Below are positions 37,119 through 47,592 of a DNA stretch of 64,000 nt, one piece after another. Made by a program: the position numbers and the translations under genes. The stretch is from assembly GCA_002095305.1 (NCBI GenBank), contig MIEI01000017.1, positions 1 to 64,000 on the forward strand, written 5' to 3'. This DNA comes from Pantoea brenneri. Its GTDB lineage: Bacteria; Pseudomonadota; Gammaproteobacteria; Enterobacterales; Enterobacteriaceae. The notes beneath the pieces are model-generated. The model searched no databases. It was given only the letters and a program-made list of their open reading frames with translations, and was not told the DNA's origin. How positions within the stretch are numbered: position 1 is the first letter of the stretch; each line of letters opens with the position of its first letter.

Positions 37119-37637
37119 ATGGTAGATAAACGCGAATCCTATACCAAAGAAGATCTGATTCTGTCAGGTCGTGGTGAACTGTTTGGCGAAAATGGTCCGC
37201 CGCTTCCGTCAGGCAACATGTTGATGATGGACCGCGTGGTCAAGATGACCGAAGACGGCGGCAAATATGATAAAGGCTTTGTTGAAGCAGAGCTGGATAT
37301 CAATCCTGACCTTTGGTTCTTCGGTTGCCACTTTATTGGCGACCCGGTAATGCCCGGTTGCTTAGGTCTGGATGCCATGTGGCAGCTGGTCGGTTTCTAT
37401 CTGGGCTGGCTGGGTGGCGAAGGTAAAGGTCGTGCGCTGGGCGTAGGTGAAGTGAAATTTACCGGTCAGGTTCTGCCTGAAGCGAAGAAAGTCACTTACC
37501 GTATTCACTTCAAACGCGTTATCAACCGTAAACTGGTGATGGGCGTTGCCGATGGCGAAGTGCTGGTCGATGGCAACCTGATCTATACCGCCAGCGATTT
37601 GAAAGTGGGCCTGTTCAAAGATACGGCGGCTTTCTAA
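37119..37637 (+). CDS. fabA: Beta-hydroxydecanoyl-ACP dehydratase/isomerase FabA
   Basis: Dehydrates beta-hydroxyacyl-ACP and isomerises trans-2 to cis-3-decenoyl-ACP, the first step to unsaturated fatty acids in this lineage. The 172-residue protein equals E. coli FabA. The catalytic His and Asp lie in [22 protein letters not shown]. The start is [13 protein letters not shown]. It is controlled by a FabR operator upstream. The partner FabB is not in this window. Confidence 0.98.
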   Translation: MVDKRESYTKEDLILSGRGELFGENGPPLPSGNMLMMDRVVKMTEDGGKYDKGFVEAELDINPDLWFFGCHFIGDPVMPGCLGLDAMWQLVGFYLGWLGGEGKGRALGVGEVKFTGQVLPEAKKVTYRIHFKRVINRKLVMGVADGEVLVDGNLIYTASDLKVGLFKDTAAF

Positions 37638-37658
37638 GCGTTTCCCCGCAGAAACGAA

Positions 37659-37681
37659 AACCTCCGCGCGCAGCGGAGGTT
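37659..37681. terminator. Hairpin between fabA and rmf
   Basis: AACCTCCGC-GCGCA-GCGGAGGTT: a perfect 9-bp stem. On the minus strand TTTTCGTTT follows, so it suits rmf; on the plus strand the T-run is poor. Confidence 0.75.
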
Positions 37682-37706
37682 ATATTCCCTTTTCAGTGAC
37701 ATCCGG

Positions 37707-37874
37707 CTAGGCAGCTACCGACCTGTCCTCCATGGCTTGTCGCCACCCTCCCAACCAGTGAGACTTAGCGTCAATCATCTGATACGGACACATCTCTTTT
37801 GAGCGTCCAGTAATGCCTGCCTGATAACCACGTGAATGGGCGCGTTCGAGGCGGTCTCGTTTCTGTCTCTTCAT
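37707..37874 (-). CDS. rmf: Ribosome modulation factor Rmf
   Basis: A 55-residue very basic protein found by reading the minus strand. In stationary phase it binds the 30S subunit and drives formation of 100S ribosome dimers. It starts MKRQKRDRLERAHSRGYQAG and continues ITGRSKEMCPYQMIDAKSHW, then LGGWRQAMEDRSVAA, almost identical to E. coli Rmf. The start has CGGAG just upstream. It is convergent with fabA and upstream of the pqi genes, as in E. coli. Confidence 0.97.
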   Translation of the reverse strand: MKRQKRDRLERAHSRGYQAGITGRSKEMCPYQMIDAKSHWLGGWRQAMEDRSVAA

Positions 37875-38081
37875 ACTCCGTGTCCCTCATGTAAGGTCTG
37901 TGGAATCTGGTGGAAAGAAAAAGGTGGTGAATTAATGTTCAACCACTCTAATGTTCTACCCGCTACGCGCCCAAAGATCAATGCGCAATCTTCACGCCAG
38001 TGTCATAAATGTGACCTCTGTCTGACAAAAATGCGCTATTTTGTGATGCAGACGGCAACACTATCCCACTGATTAAGCTAA

Positions 38082-38133
38082 TAAAAAAGCCCCTGCTTTT
38101 CGTCGCTAGTGCTTAACGAAAAATCAGGGGCTT
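38082..38133 (-). terminator. Terminator of the pqiABC operon
   Basis: Long imperfect stem (AAGCCCCTGATTTTTCGT against ACGAAAAGCAGGGGCTT on the minus strand) with a TAAGCACTAGCG loop and a following TTTT run; 23 bases past the pqiC stop. Confidence 0.85.
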
Positions 38134-38155
38134 AGCTTATTTATTCATACTCTTC

Positions 38156-38725
38156 TTAATTTAACGCAACCGTACTGTTGGCGATCTGCTGCGCAGTTTG
38201 CTGCCAGCCCACCGCCAGCGTTCTGACCAGCGCATCGTAGCCATCTTCGTTCTGCGGCAGCGCCAGATTGAACGCCTGCTTTGTCAGATGGCCCTGATGT
38301 TCCAGCGTCCACTCTCCACTGATCACCGCTTTGCCGTCGTAGCGACCCTGGAAGCCAGTAATGGTCACGTTCAGCGTGTCGTGCTGCGCACCCATCGGCG
38401 TACCGGCAACCAGTCTGCCCGGCAGGGCTTTGCTGAGGTTGGTAATCAGCGTTTGCTGCAATTGCTGATCGAGCGGACTGGCCCAAAGATTATTGGCGGC
38501 GATAACATATTTTACGTCACTGGTCTGATAGACCAGCCCGTTACCCGCCAGATAATCAGGCACCGTAACCTGCTGCACCCACAGCATCGGTTGTGCTTCA
38601 GTCGTGCTGCTACTGCTGACCTTCATCGGTGCCGCCCCGGAGGGCAGCTGATACCAGGTATTATCGATGGTGCTGCTGCACGCGCTCAGCAGCAGCGCGG
38701 CAGAGAGTATCATTCCTTTCTTCAC
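38156..38725 (-). CDS. pqiC: PqiC, outer-membrane lipoprotein of the Pqi lipid-transport system
   Basis: Lipoprotein (formerly YmbA, DUF330) of the Pqi pathway, which moves lipids between the membranes together with PqiA and the MCE protein PqiB. The 189-residue precursor has a lipobox (LLLSACSST, Cys at residue 16). The mature part shows MLWVQQVTVPDYLAGNGLVYQ. It overlaps the end of pqiB by four bases and is last in the operon. Confidence 0.95.
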   Translation of the reverse strand: MKKGMILSAALLLSACSSTIDNTWYQLPSGAAPMKVSSSSTTEAQPMLWVQQVTVPDYLAGNGLVYQTSDVKYVIAANNLWASPLDQQLQQTLITNLSKALPGRLVAGTPMGAQHDTLNVTITGFQGRYDGKAVISGEWTLEHQGHLTKQAFNLALPQNEDGYDALVRTLAVGWQQTAQQIANSTVALN

Positions 38726-40364
38726 TGTTTCGCCCTCTTAGGCTGGGGATCCTGTCCCGGTTTCGCCTCAAACACCAGCGCGTTGCTCTTGGTATTCAGC
38801 GTCTTCAGCACCGGCTGCAGTTCACGCAGCACCTGGTCGAGTCGCTGCATATCTCCGACCAGCTTGCTGTACGCTGGCGAGCCTGGCTGCAGTCCTTTCA
38901 TGCTGCGGTTCAGCTCACGCAAGGTCTGTTGCATATCTTCCGGCAGCGTTTTCATCGCCGGGCTGGCCGTCACTTTATTGATGTTATCGATGGTGCGTTG
39001 CAGGTCACGCATCGTTTTCTGGCTCTCTTTTAGCGTGCCGGTCGCCTGGTTAATCATACCGTTAAGCGGCAGTCCGTTGATCTTATCCAGCGCCGCCATC
39101 AGCTTCTGCTGAATCTGGCTCAGGCCACCGCTGACGGTTGGGATTACTTCATAACCCGACACTTTCTGCGGCCCTTTATACGCTGGTGCATTGTCGTAGA
39201 AGTCGAGATCAACGTATAACGCGCCTGACAGCAGGTTGCCGGTTTTCAGCGTGGCACGCAGGCCGCGTTTCTTACCATCCTGCAGATGCTGCTGCAGATC
39301 GAAGTTCTCGCCCAGTCGGCTGATAAAGCGATCCGGTTCGATGCGAATCAGCACCGGCACGCGGTAATCATTGTTCAGCGCCTGATCCAGACCCGCTTTC
39401 ATCAGCGGTGCTTCAGATACCGTACCGAGCGAATGCCGCGGAATTCAACCGGCGCACCGGCCTGCAGACCACGAATCGAATCGGTGAAGAACAGCAGATA
39501 ATCGATATGGTTGGTATACAGTGAATCCTGAATGCTGCGTTGATCGTCAAACAGATGATAATCAGACTGATTCTGTGCGGCCTGGCCCAGATCCCAGCCA
39601 TCCGGCACGTCAAAGCTGACGCCACCGCTGAACAGCGTGGTCAGTGAACCCATTTCTACCCGCATACCTGAGGCAGACATATCAACGGCGATGCCGCTGT
39701 CCTTCCAGAAGCGGACATTGGTGGTGACCAGCCGATCATACGGTGCCGCGATAAACAGCTGATAGGTCATCATGCGTTTATCGGTATCGAAGGTGCTGGT
39801 TTCTACCGTACCAACACGATAGCCACGGAACAGCACCGGATCGCCAGGGTTAAGCTGGCCGGCTTTTTTACTGTCGAGGATAATGCGGATGCCTTTAGCA
39901 TCCGGCGGCGCTAAAGGGGGTGCATCCAGCAGGTTAAATTGTTCTGGCGCTTCACTTTTGGTGCCTGGCTGTAATTCAATGTAGGCACCCGACAGCAGGG
40001 TTCCTAATCCGCTAATGCCTTCGCGACCAATCTGCGGTTTAACTACCCAGAAAACGCTGTCTTTGTGCAACAGTTTTCCCATACCGGCATTAAGGCGGGC
40101 CTTAATTTCAACGTGGTGGAGATCGTCGCTTAGCACCGCGCTCTCAACCACGCCAACATCAACGCTGCGGCTTTTAATGGTGGTTTTACCCGCTTCGATG
40201 CCCTCGGCATTTTCGGTAATCAGGGTGACTACCGGTCCCTGATGGCTGAAGTGATAGAACAGAATCCATCCGCCGATTAACAGCGTGACGATGGGGACAA
40301 TCCAGACCGGCGACCAGCGCTTGATCTGCTCCACCTTTGCGTGGCCGTGGTTAATTTCCGTCAA
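38722..40364 (-). CDS. pqiB: PqiB, MCE-family intermembrane lipid-transport protein (one-base frameshift near 39429)
   Basis: Inner-membrane-anchored periplasmic protein with three MCE domains and a long C-terminal helical tail, forming a channel across the periplasm. The N-terminal helix is SPVWIVPIVTLLIGGWILFYH. MCE repeats are recognised by GIEAGKTTIKSRSVDVGVV, NPGDPVLFRGYRVGTVE and GAPVEFRGIR, followed by a coiled region (MMAALDKINGLPLNGMI). In the third MCE domain the frame breaks near 39429: CGCTCGGTACGG is read where CGCCTCGGTACGG gives RLGTVSEAPLMKAG. With one base added the protein is 547 residues (E. coli 546). Overlaps pqiA by 14 bases. Confidence 0.92.
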
Positions 40365-41619
40365 GGCGCGGCTCCTTTACATTGTTTGCGTGTACACGAT
40401 CCCAGGTTAATCGCGGGTCAAAGGTCATTGCAGCAATCATGGTCAGAATGACCACCAGCGCAAATAACACTGCCCCCCACGCGGGATACACACTCATTAA
40501 TTGCCCCATGCGCACCAGCGCAGAGAGCACTGCAATCACAAATACGTCGATCATTGACCAGCGGCCTACAAATTCAACCACTTCATAAATCAGGTGCATC
40601 TTGTGGCTATCATGCCTTCCACGTCCGCCGGCATCCCAGCAGAGCCAGCCGATCGCCAGCATTTTCAGCGTCGGCACCATAATACTGGCGATAAAAATCA
40701 CCAGCGCCACCGGATAAGAACCGTCGCTCCACAGTAAGATAACGCCCGCCATAATATTGGAGGGATAAGCGCTGCCCAGCGTTTCTGTCACCATAATGGG
40801 CATCAGGTTAGCGGGAATATAGAGAATGACCGAGGTCAGCAGCAGCGCCAGCGTCCATTGCAGGCTGTGTTTACGGCGGACGGATGCCACCACTCCGCAG
40901 CGGGTACAATGCCGCTGGTCGGCGGGCAGAATGGCGGTGCAGCAGGGACAAGATCGCAAACCCTGCTGCAGGCCGGTGACGCCGACTTTGGGTGGATGCG
41001 GCAGAGCCGGTAGTGGCGCAATGCTCTGCCACAGCTGACGCCGATCGATGCACTGAAAGGCCCGCAGTTGCAGCAGGCAGAACAGACACCATGGCCAGAA
41101 GCTGGTTTCCAGCCCGATATCGCCGTAGGCCATCAGCTTGACGAAACTGACCAGTACCCCCGCCATGAAGATTTCCGCCATGCCCCAGTTGCGTAACTGA
41201 AACAGAATGCGCGCCAGCCCCAGTTTCAGGCTGTTGGGCAGCGGCACCGGATTTACCAGCAGCAGAATGGTGATCATGCAGAACGCCGGGATCGCCTGAA
41301 CAAACAGCAGGAACAGCGTCGCCAGACTGCTGTAGTCCTCCGACACCATCACCTGCGGTATCTCCGCCAGGCTTATCTGGCTGCTGAGCCCGGCCACTTT
41401 CATGGTGATAAACGGGAACAGGTTAGCCAGCAGCAGCATAAACAAGGCCGCCAGCGCATAACCGGTTGGCCGTCTGCGCGGCTCGTGCCAGTTCGCCGTC
41501 AGGGAAGTCTGGCAGCGCGGACATGAGGCGCGGCTGCCAACAGGGATGTCCGGCAGCTTATTCATTAAATCGCATTGTGGACAGAGCATCCACGCGTCAC
41601 TTTTATCTGCTGAACACAT
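40351..41619 (-). CDS. pqiA: PqiA, inner-membrane partner of the Pqi lipid-transport system
   Basis: Membrane protein of 422 residues with two homologous halves. Each half starts with a Cys4 zinc-ribbon (CPQCDLMNKL with CPRC; later CPCCTAIL with CTRC) followed by about four helices. Family segments include YALAALFMLLLANLFPFI and HLIYEVVEFVGRWSMIDVFVIAV. It is the first gene of pqiABC. In E. coli the operon is induced by paraquat through SoxRS and by stationary phase. It lies 15 bases downstream of uup on the same strand, so it may also be read from uup. Confidence 0.95.
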   Translation of the reverse strand: MCSADKSDAWMLCPQCDLMNKLPDIPVGSRASCPRCQTSLTANWHEPRRRPTGYALAALFMLLLANLFPFITMKVAGLSSQISLAEIPQVMVSEDYSSLATLFLLFVQAIPAFCMITILLLVNPVPLPNSLKLGLARILFQLRNWGMAEIFMAGVLVSFVKLMAYGDIGLETSFWPWCLFCLLQLRAFQCIDRRQLWQSIAPLPALPHPPKVGVTGLQQGLRSCPCCTAILPADQRHCTRCGVVASVRRKHSLQWTLALLLTSVILYIPANLMPIMVTETLGSAYPSNIMAGVILLWSDGSYPVALVIFIASIMVPTLKMLAIGWLCWDAGGRGRHDSHKMHLIYEVVEFVGRWSMIDVFVIAVLSALVRMGQLMSVYPAWGAVLFALVVILTMIAAMTFDPRLTWDRVHANNVKEPRLDGN

Positions 41620-41634
41620 CCGTTATCCCTTGCT

Positions 41635-43554
41635 CTACGCGCCGTTTTTCATTGACTCAAGCTCTTCCCAGCGCGCAAAAGCCGTTTCCAGTTCCTGCTC
41701 AGCCTGCGCCAGACTGTCCAGCACCGGTTGAGTCTGGTCATGGGCCTGGCTGAAGAAGTCCGGATGACTCATTTTCGCCTGCAGTTCGCCAATTCGCGCT
41801 TCCAGCTGTTCCAGCTTTTGCGGCAGCTGTTCCAGCTCACGCGCCAGGTTATAGCTTAGTTTGTTAACGCTGCGTTTGGCAGCATCGCTTTTCTCTGACG
41901 CAGGTTTTGCCACAGCAGCAGTTGCTTTCGCCGGTGCGCCCGCTTTTTGCTGCTTATAGGCCGCACGCTGCTGTTGTGCATCGTGATAGCCGCCGACGAA
42001 GGTGCCGATCTCACCGTTGCCTTCGAAGATCCAGCATTCGGTGACGGTATTGTCGACAAACTGACGATCGTGGCTCACCAGCAGCACGGTGCCCTGATAG
42101 CCATCAATCAGCTCTTCCAGCAGCTCCAGCGTTTCAACGTCGAGGTCGTTGGTCGGTTCATCGAGAATCATCAGGTTGCTGGGACGCAGGAACAGACGCG
42201 CCAGCAGCAGGCGGTTACGTTCACCACCGGACAAGGCACGCACCGGCGTCATGGCGCGTTTTGGGTGGAAAAGGAAGTCCTGCAGGTAGCCCAGCACGTG
42301 ACGTGGCTTGCCGTTGACCAGCACTTCCTGCTTGCCTTCCGCAAGGTTATCCATCACGGTGCGGTCCGGATCGAGTTCGGCGCGATGCTGGTCGAAATAG
42401 GCCACTTCCAGCTTGGTGCCAGAGTGCACGCGGCCATGATCGGCTTGCAGCTGCTGCAGCATCAGGCGTAGCAAGGTGGTTTTGCCGCAGCCGTTCGGGC
42501 CGATCAGCGCAATTTTATCGCCACGCTGGACCTGGGAAGAGAAGTTCTTCACCAGCACTTTGCCGTCAACCGCATAGTCGACGTTTTCCAGCTCAAATAC
42601 GATTTTGCCTGAGCGCGAGGCTTCGCCCACCTGCATATTGGCTTTGCCCATGACTTCGCGACGTTCTGAACGTTCACGACGCAGCGCTTTCAGTGCACGC
42701 ACACGGCCTTCATTACGGGTACGACGCGCTTTGATACCCTGACGGATCCAGACTTCTTCCTGCGCCAGCTTGCGGTCGAATTCCGCGTTCTGCATCTCTT
42801 CAACGCGCAGCGCTTCCTCTTTCCCTTCCAGATACTGGTCATAATTGCCCGGCCAGGAGACCAGCTTACCGCGGTCGAGATCGACAATTCGCGTCGCCAT
42901 GTTGCGAATAAACGAACGGTCATGCGAGATAAACACGATGCTGCCGCTGAAGTTCTTCAGGAAAGTTTCCAGCCAGTCGATGGTTTCGATATCGAGGTGG
43001 TTCGTCGGCTCATCCAGCATCAGTACGCGCGGATTGCTGACCAGCGCCCGGCCGAGCGCCGCTTTACGCAGCCAGCCACCCGACAGCGATGAAAGTTCGG
43101 TATCAGGCTGCAGACCAATCTGCTCCAGCACATCATTGATACGGCTTTCCAGCTGCCACAAATTCTGGTGGTCAAGAATGCTTTGCAGACGTGCCATCTC
43201 ATTGAGGTTTTTATCGCTGGGATCTTCCATCACCACATGGGAAATGGCGTGATAAGCCTTGAGATGTTCGGCCTGCTCTTCCACGCCTTCGGCGACGAAG
43301 TCATACACTGAACCGGTAATATTGCGCGGCGGGTCCTGCTGCAGACGCGCAACAACCAAATCGGTTTCATAGACGATGCGGCCATCATCCAGCGGCTGTT
43401 CACCGTTGATGATCTTCATCAGAGTCGATTTACCGGCACCGTTACGGCCCACCAGACAGACGCGTTCGTTCTCTTCGATGTGCAGTTCGGTATTGTCTAA
43501 CAGCGGCGCATCGCTGAAGGAGAGATAAGCGCCGTGGATACTGATTAATGACAT
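41635..43554 (-). CDS. uup: ABC-F ATPase Uup
   Basis: Soluble ABC-F protein with two ATPase domains and no membrane part; related ABC-F proteins act on the ribosome, and uup mutants raise precise transposon excision. At 639 residues it has two Walker A motifs (GRNGAGKST near residue 36; GPNGCGKTT near 352) and two signatures (LSGGWLRK; LSGGERNR). Walker B segments (MLDEPTNHLD, ILDEPTNDLD) and a C-terminal coiled coil of about 80 residues (LARELEQLPQKLEQLEARIG) are also present. It sits between rlmL (6 bases) and pqiA (15 bases). Confidence 0.96.
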   Translation of the reverse strand: MSLISIHGAYLSFSDAPLLDNTELHIEENERVCLVGRNGAGKSTLMKIINGEQPLDDGRIVYETDLVVARLQQDPPRNITGSVYDFVAEGVEEQAEHLKAYHAISHVVMEDPSDKNLNEMARLQSILDHQNLWQLESRINDVLEQIGLQPDTELSSLSGGWLRKAALGRALVSNPRVLMLDEPTNHLDIETIDWLETFLKNFSGSIVFISHDRSFIRNMATRIVDLDRGKLVSWPGNYDQYLEGKEEALRVEEMQNAEFDRKLAQEEVWIRQGIKARRTRNEGRVRALKALRRERSERREVMGKANMQVGEASRSGKIVFELENVDYAVDGKVLVKNFSSQVQRGDKIALIGPNGCGKTTLLRLMLQQLQADHGRVHSGTKLEVAYFDQHRAELDPDRTVMDNLAEGKQEVLVNGKPRHVLGYLQDFLFHPKRAMTPVRALSGGERNRLLLARLFLRPSNLMILDEPTNDLDVETLELLEELIDGYQGTVLLVSHDRQFVDNTVTECWIFEGNGEIGTFVGGYHDAQQQRAAYKQQKAGAPAKATAAVAKPASEKSDAAKRSVNKLSYNLARELEQLPQKLEQLEARIGELQAKMSHPDFFSQAHDQTQPVLDSLAQAEQELETAFARWEELESMKNGA

Positions 43555-43560
43555 GTAAAC

Positions 43561-45675
43561 TTATTCCTTACCGACGTGAGTGATCAGCCAGCAGTTGTGA
43601 ATTTGACGGTTACGCGCGAAGTCCTGCGACTGCGTTTTTTGGGTAATGTCCTGCGCCTGCAGGCCCAACGCCTTCAGACCATCCATATCCATTTTGAAAC
43701 CACGTTTGTTGTTGGAGAACATGATGGTGCCGCCGCGACGCAGCAGACGCTTCAGGTTGCGCATCAGCATCATGTGATCGCGCTGAACGTCGAAGCTCTC
43801 TTCCATACGTTTTGAGTTTGAGAAGGTCGGCGGATCGATAAAGATCAGATCAAAATTCTCATCGCTTTCGTTCAGCCAGCTCAGGCAATCCGCCTGCATC
43901 AGGCGATGCTGACGACCGGTCAGGCCGTTCAGACGTAAATTGCGCTCCGCCCACTCCAGATAGGTACGCGACATATCCACCGTGGTGGTTGAACGCGCCC
44001 CGCCAAGGCCGGCATGCACGCTGGCGGTGCCGGTATAGGCAAACAGGTTGAGGAAATCTTTCCCCTGACTCATCTGACCCAGCATTTTGCGCGCAATTCG
44101 GTGATCAAGAAACAGACCGGTGTCGAGATAATCAGTCAGGTTGACCCAGAAACGCGCATTAAACTCTTTGACCTCAAAATAGTCGCCCTTCTCGCTCAGC
44201 TTCTGATACTGCGCTTTGCCTTTCTGGCGTTCACGCGTTTTCAGGATCAGGCGGTCGGCGGGCAGTTCGAGCACGGTGAGCGTCGCACTGATCACATCGA
44301 ACAGGCGCTGGCGCGCTTTGTTCGGATCGATGGTTTTCGGCGGCGCATATTCCTGAATGATCACCCAATCAGCGTAGCGATCGACCGCCACGTTGTAGTC
44401 AGGCAGATCGGCATCATAAATGCGGTAACACTCAATGCCTTCCTGCCGCGCCCACTTCTCCAGCTTCTTCAGATTTTTACGCAGACGGTTGGCATAATCT
44501 TCCGCAATCTGGCCGGCGCTTTCACCGCTGTTGACCGACAACTGATAATTTTTCTGTACGCAATCCAGCGGACCGTTTTTCGCTTTGAACTGGCGATCGG
44601 CGCGCAGTTGCAGACAGCTCAGCAGTTCCGGCGAGGCGCTGAACAGTGACAGGTTCCAGCCGCCAAAGTGCAGCTTCATCAGGCGTCCGAGCTGGCTGTG
44701 CAGCGCAATCAGCGCCGGCTCGCTCTCCAGACGTTCACCGTAAGGCGGGTTGCTCAGCACCGTGCCGTGGATCAGCGGATCGACCGGATTGGTCAGCTTC
44801 AGCAGATCCTGCTGGGCGAAGGTAAAGAGTTCGAAGACGCCAGCGCGACGGGCATTGGCCTGCGCCCATTCCAGCACCCGACCATTGTTGTCATAGCCGA
44901 AGAAGCGTGCCTGAGTCGCTGCCGTGCCGTTACGGGCGCGGGTCTGCGCTTCGGTTTTCACTTCCTGCCACAGCGCGGCGTTAAACTGACTCAATGCGGT
45001 GAAGCCCCAGTGCTTACGCAACAGGCCCGGCGCGCGATCGCAGGCGATCAGTGCTGCTTCGATCAGCAATGTGCCCGATCCGCACATCGGATCGATCAGC
45101 GGCGTGGTTGGCTGCCAGCCTGAACGCAACACGATCGCCGCAGCCAGGTTCTCTTTCAGCGGTGCCTGTCCGGTCTGCTGGCGGTAGCCGCGCTGATGCA
45201 GCGCACTGCCGCTCAGATCCAGCGCAATACTGGCGCGATCGTCGTTCAGCCAGACGTTAATCCGGATATCCGCCTGTTCGCGATCCACATTCGGGCGCTC
45301 CAGATTCTGGCGGGTAAAGCTGTCGACAATGGCGTCTTTAACTTTCAGAGCGCCGAACTGGCTGTTGCGGATCGAATCATTGGTTCCGCTGAAATGCACC
45401 ACAAAGGTTTTGTCGCTGCCGAACATCGTTGGCCAGTCAACACTTTGCACACCCAGATAAAGATCCAGATCGCTGTAGACGCCAAACTCTCCCAGCGGCA
45501 GCAGGATGCGGGAGGCTAAACGGCTCCACATCAGGCTTTGATACATTACGCGCTCGTCGGCCTGGTAGTGAACACCGCCCTGCACCACCTGCAAATCCTG
45601 CGCGCCCAGCGCGTCCAGCTCACTTTTTAACAGCTCTTCGAGCCCACGCGCCGTGCTGGCAAACAGAGAATTCAT
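43561..45675 (-). CDS. rlmL: Bifunctional 23S rRNA methyltransferase RlmKL
   Basis: Two fused methyltransferases: the N-terminal half makes m2G2445 and the C-terminal half m7G2069 in 23S rRNA. The 704-residue protein starts [20 protein letters not shown] with a THUMP domain. It has an SAM site and catalytic motif in the first half ([27 protein letters not shown]) and a second pair in the last third ([33 protein letters not shown]). Gene order uup-rlmL-ycbX is as in E. coli. Confidence 0.96.
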   Translation of the reverse strand: MNSLFASTARGLEELLKSELDALGAQDLQVVQGGVHYQADERVMYQSLMWSRLASRILLPLGEFGVYSDLDLYLGVQSVDWPTMFGSDKTFVVHFSGTNDSIRNSQFGALKVKDAIVDSFTRQNLERPNVDREQADIRINVWLNDDRASIALDLSGSALHQRGYRQQTGQAPLKENLAAAIVLRSGWQPTTPLIDPMCGSGTLLIEAALIACDRAPGLLRKHWGFTALSQFNAALWQEVKTEAQTRARNGTAATQARFFGYDNNGRVLEWAQANARRAGVFELFTFAQQDLLKLTNPVDPLIHGTVLSNPPYGERLESEPALIALHSQLGRLMKLHFGGWNLSLFSASPELLSCLQLRADRQFKAKNGPLDCVQKNYQLSVNSGESAGQIAEDYANRLRKNLKKLEKWARQEGIECYRIYDADLPDYNVAVDRYADWVIIQEYAPPKTIDPNKARQRLFDVISATLTVLELPADRLILKTRERQKGKAQYQKLSEKGDYFEVKEFNARFWVNLTDYLDTGLFLDHRIARKMLGQMSQGKDFLNLFAYTGTASVHAGLGGARSTTTVDMSRTYLEWAERNLRLNGLTGRQHRLMQADCLSWLNESDENFDLIFIDPPTFSNSKRMEESFDVQRDHMMLMRNLKRLLRRGGTIMFSNNKRGFKMDMDGLKALGLQAQDITQKTQSQDFARNRQIHNCWLITHVGKE

Positions 45676-45786
45676 ATCGTCACTTTTTAACTCTTGAGAA
45701 AATTGTTGCGCATTATAGCGAATCGGAGACCTATGTCATAAAGTTAGCTACTTTTGTCTTGCGCGCCTGGTTTCAAGGAGATCACC

Positions 45787-46896
45787 ATGATTACGCTTTC
45801 CCGCCTGTTTATTCATCCTGTGAAGTCGATGCGGGGATTGCAACTGTCGCATGCGCAGGTCTCAGACAGCGGACTGGCGTTTGATCGCCTGTTCATGGTG
45901 ACTGAACCTGATGGAACCTTTATTACCGCGCGACAATACCCGGAGATGGTCCGTTTCACGCCGGCGAGTCTGCCGGATGGCCTGCTGCTGCTGGCGCCGG
46001 ACGGCACTCACACAAGCGTTGGCTTCAGCGATTTCAACGGGCAGTATCATCCGACCGAAGTCTGGGGCAACCATTTCACCGCTCGTATTGCGCCAGATGC
46101 GATCAATCAGTGGCTCAGTCAGTTCTTTCCGCGCGAGGTGCAGCTGCGCTGGGTCGGCCCGCAACCCACCCGGCGGGTTAAAAATTTCGCCTCGGTGCCG
46201 CTCAGCTTTGCCGATGGCTTCCCGTTCCTGCTGGTCAACAGTGCCTCGTTAGCCGATCTGCAACAGCGCTGCCCGGCCAGTGTGCGTGTCGAACAGTTTC
46301 GGCCGAACCTGGTCATCAGCGGTGCCGCAGCCTGGGAAGAAGATGGCTGGGCGGAGATTCAGATTGGCGAGGTGTTATTCGAGGTCACCAAACCGTGCAG
46401 CCGCTGCGTGTTCACCACCGTCAGCCCGGAGACCGGAAATAAACATCCGGCCGGCCAGCCACTGGCGACATTGCAGGGCTTTCGCAGTGCGCAGGACGGC
46501 AGTGGCGACATCGATTTCGGTCTGAATTTAATTGCCCGTAATTCGGGCGTGGTTCGCGCCGGCGATACGGTTACCGTTATTAAACGACGTTCGCCGCGTG
46601 TTTACGGAGCAGGTGAGGTGGTTCAGACGCTGCAACCCCGGCAGCAGACGCCGTCGGCCGTCAATATTACCTTTCAGGGTCAGACCTTCACCGGTGATAA
46701 TCAGCAGGTGCTGCTGGAACAGCTGGAGATGCAGGGATTCCGCATACCTTACTCCTGTCGGGCAGGATTATGTGGCAGTTGTAAACTCAGGCTGGTCGCG
46801 GGTGAGGTAAAGGCCCTGAAGCAAAGCGCCATTGGTCAGGATGGCACTCTGTTGAGTTGCAGCTGTATTCCGGCAGGCGATGTGGAACTGAACTGA
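45787..46896 (+). CDS. ycbX: YcbX, MOSC-domain and 2Fe-2S protein
   Basis: Molybdenum-cofactor-binding oxidoreductase that in E. coli reduces N-hydroxylated base analogues. At 369 residues it has an N-terminal beta-barrel ([21 protein letters not shown]), the MOSC domain with the cofactor Cys in [13 protein letters not shown], and a C-terminal ferredoxin-like 2Fe-2S domain ([15 protein letters not shown] and LSCSC). The ATG at 45787 follows AAGGAGATCACC; the reading frame extends upstream to 45754 without support. Convergent with zapC with no gap. Confidence 0.96.
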   Translation: MITLSRLFIHPVKSMRGLQLSHAQVSDSGLAFDRLFMVTEPDGTFITARQYPEMVRFTPASLPDGLLLLAPDGTHTSVGFSDFNGQYHPTEVWGNHFTARIAPDAINQWLSQFFPREVQLRWVGPQPTRRVKNFASVPLSFADGFPFLLVNSASLADLQQRCPASVRVEQFRPNLVISGAAAWEEDGWAEIQIGEVLFEVTKPCSRCVFTTVSPETGNKHPAGQPLATLQGFRSAQDGSGDIDFGLNLIARNSGVVRAGDTVTVIKRRSPRVYGAGEVVQTLQPRQQTPSAVNITFQGQTFTGDNQQVLLEQLEMQGFRIPYSCRAGLCGSCKLRLVAGEVKALKQSAIGQDGTLLSCSCIPAGDVELN

Positions 46897-47439
46897 TTAC
46901 ACCGCGCGGGCGTAGCGCGGCATAATATCCTGACAGTAAGGTTGCAGGCGGTCGTTCATCACTTTGATGGCATCGCCAAGCACCATTGCTTTGCCCGCCA
47001 GCGTCAGTCCAGGCTGAGCCAGCAAACAGAGCGCAGCGTTATCCCCCTTCTCTACCACCAGCAGTCGTGCCTGCTCGCCATTTTCCGCCAGCGTAACCTG
47101 CACCATCTCACCGACATTCGGCCGCAGGGCCGGCGCATAAGAGGAAAAGTGCCAGCTTTTCGGCATCAGCGGTTTCAGGAATCGTGCCGCCACCAGCGCA
47201 TTTAACACCAGCTCAGCGCGGTGCTGGCTGCTTAACTTACACTGACGACAGGTCTCTTCGAAGGTGAAATAGAGCGCAGCATCATCGACACAAAAGCCGG
47301 TTTCATTAAACGCGTCCGGGGTGAGCATTTTGCGGGAAAAGCGGGAACGAAAAAGCATACCGTCAGCCAGGTCGAGCATCATTCGGTCGTGGCTGGCATC
47401 AAAATACCAACGCCAGTTATCATCAGGTTTGATTTTCAT
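46897..47439 (-). CDS. zapC: Cell-division protein ZapC
   Basis: Binds FtsZ and stabilises the Z-ring by suppressing GTPase activity. The 180-residue protein equals E. coli ZapC and starts [24 protein letters not shown]. The start at 47439 is chosen because the family begins there; an open frame continues to 47526 with hydrophobic residues that are not part of the family. The gene lies between ycbX and pyrD. Confidence 0.94.
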   Translation of the reverse strand: MKIKPDDNWRWYFDASHDRMMLDLADGMLFRSRFSRKMLTPDAFNETGFCVDDAALYFTFEETCRQCKLSSQHRAELVLNALVAARFLKPLMPKSWHFSSYAPALRPNVGEMVQVTLAENGEQARLLVVEKGDNAALCLLAQPGLTLAGKAMVLGDAIKVMNDRLQPYCQDIMPRYARAV

Positions 47440-47592
47440 AGTGTGCCCTGTATTTACCGCTGCGCCAAAAATCACGCAAAATTCAGCGAAAAATGAAACA
47501 TAAGGAAAAGCTGAAAATTCGTGCAACAGGCCAAAATATAAACGAGCCGGAAGGATAAATAAACCCCCCGGCTTACGATTGTGAGAAATGTC

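Noticed and set aside
37836-38072. 78-codon plus-strand frame opposite rmf and its upstream region
   Set aside because: Overlaps rmf antisense and has no features; rmf on the minus strand explains the region.
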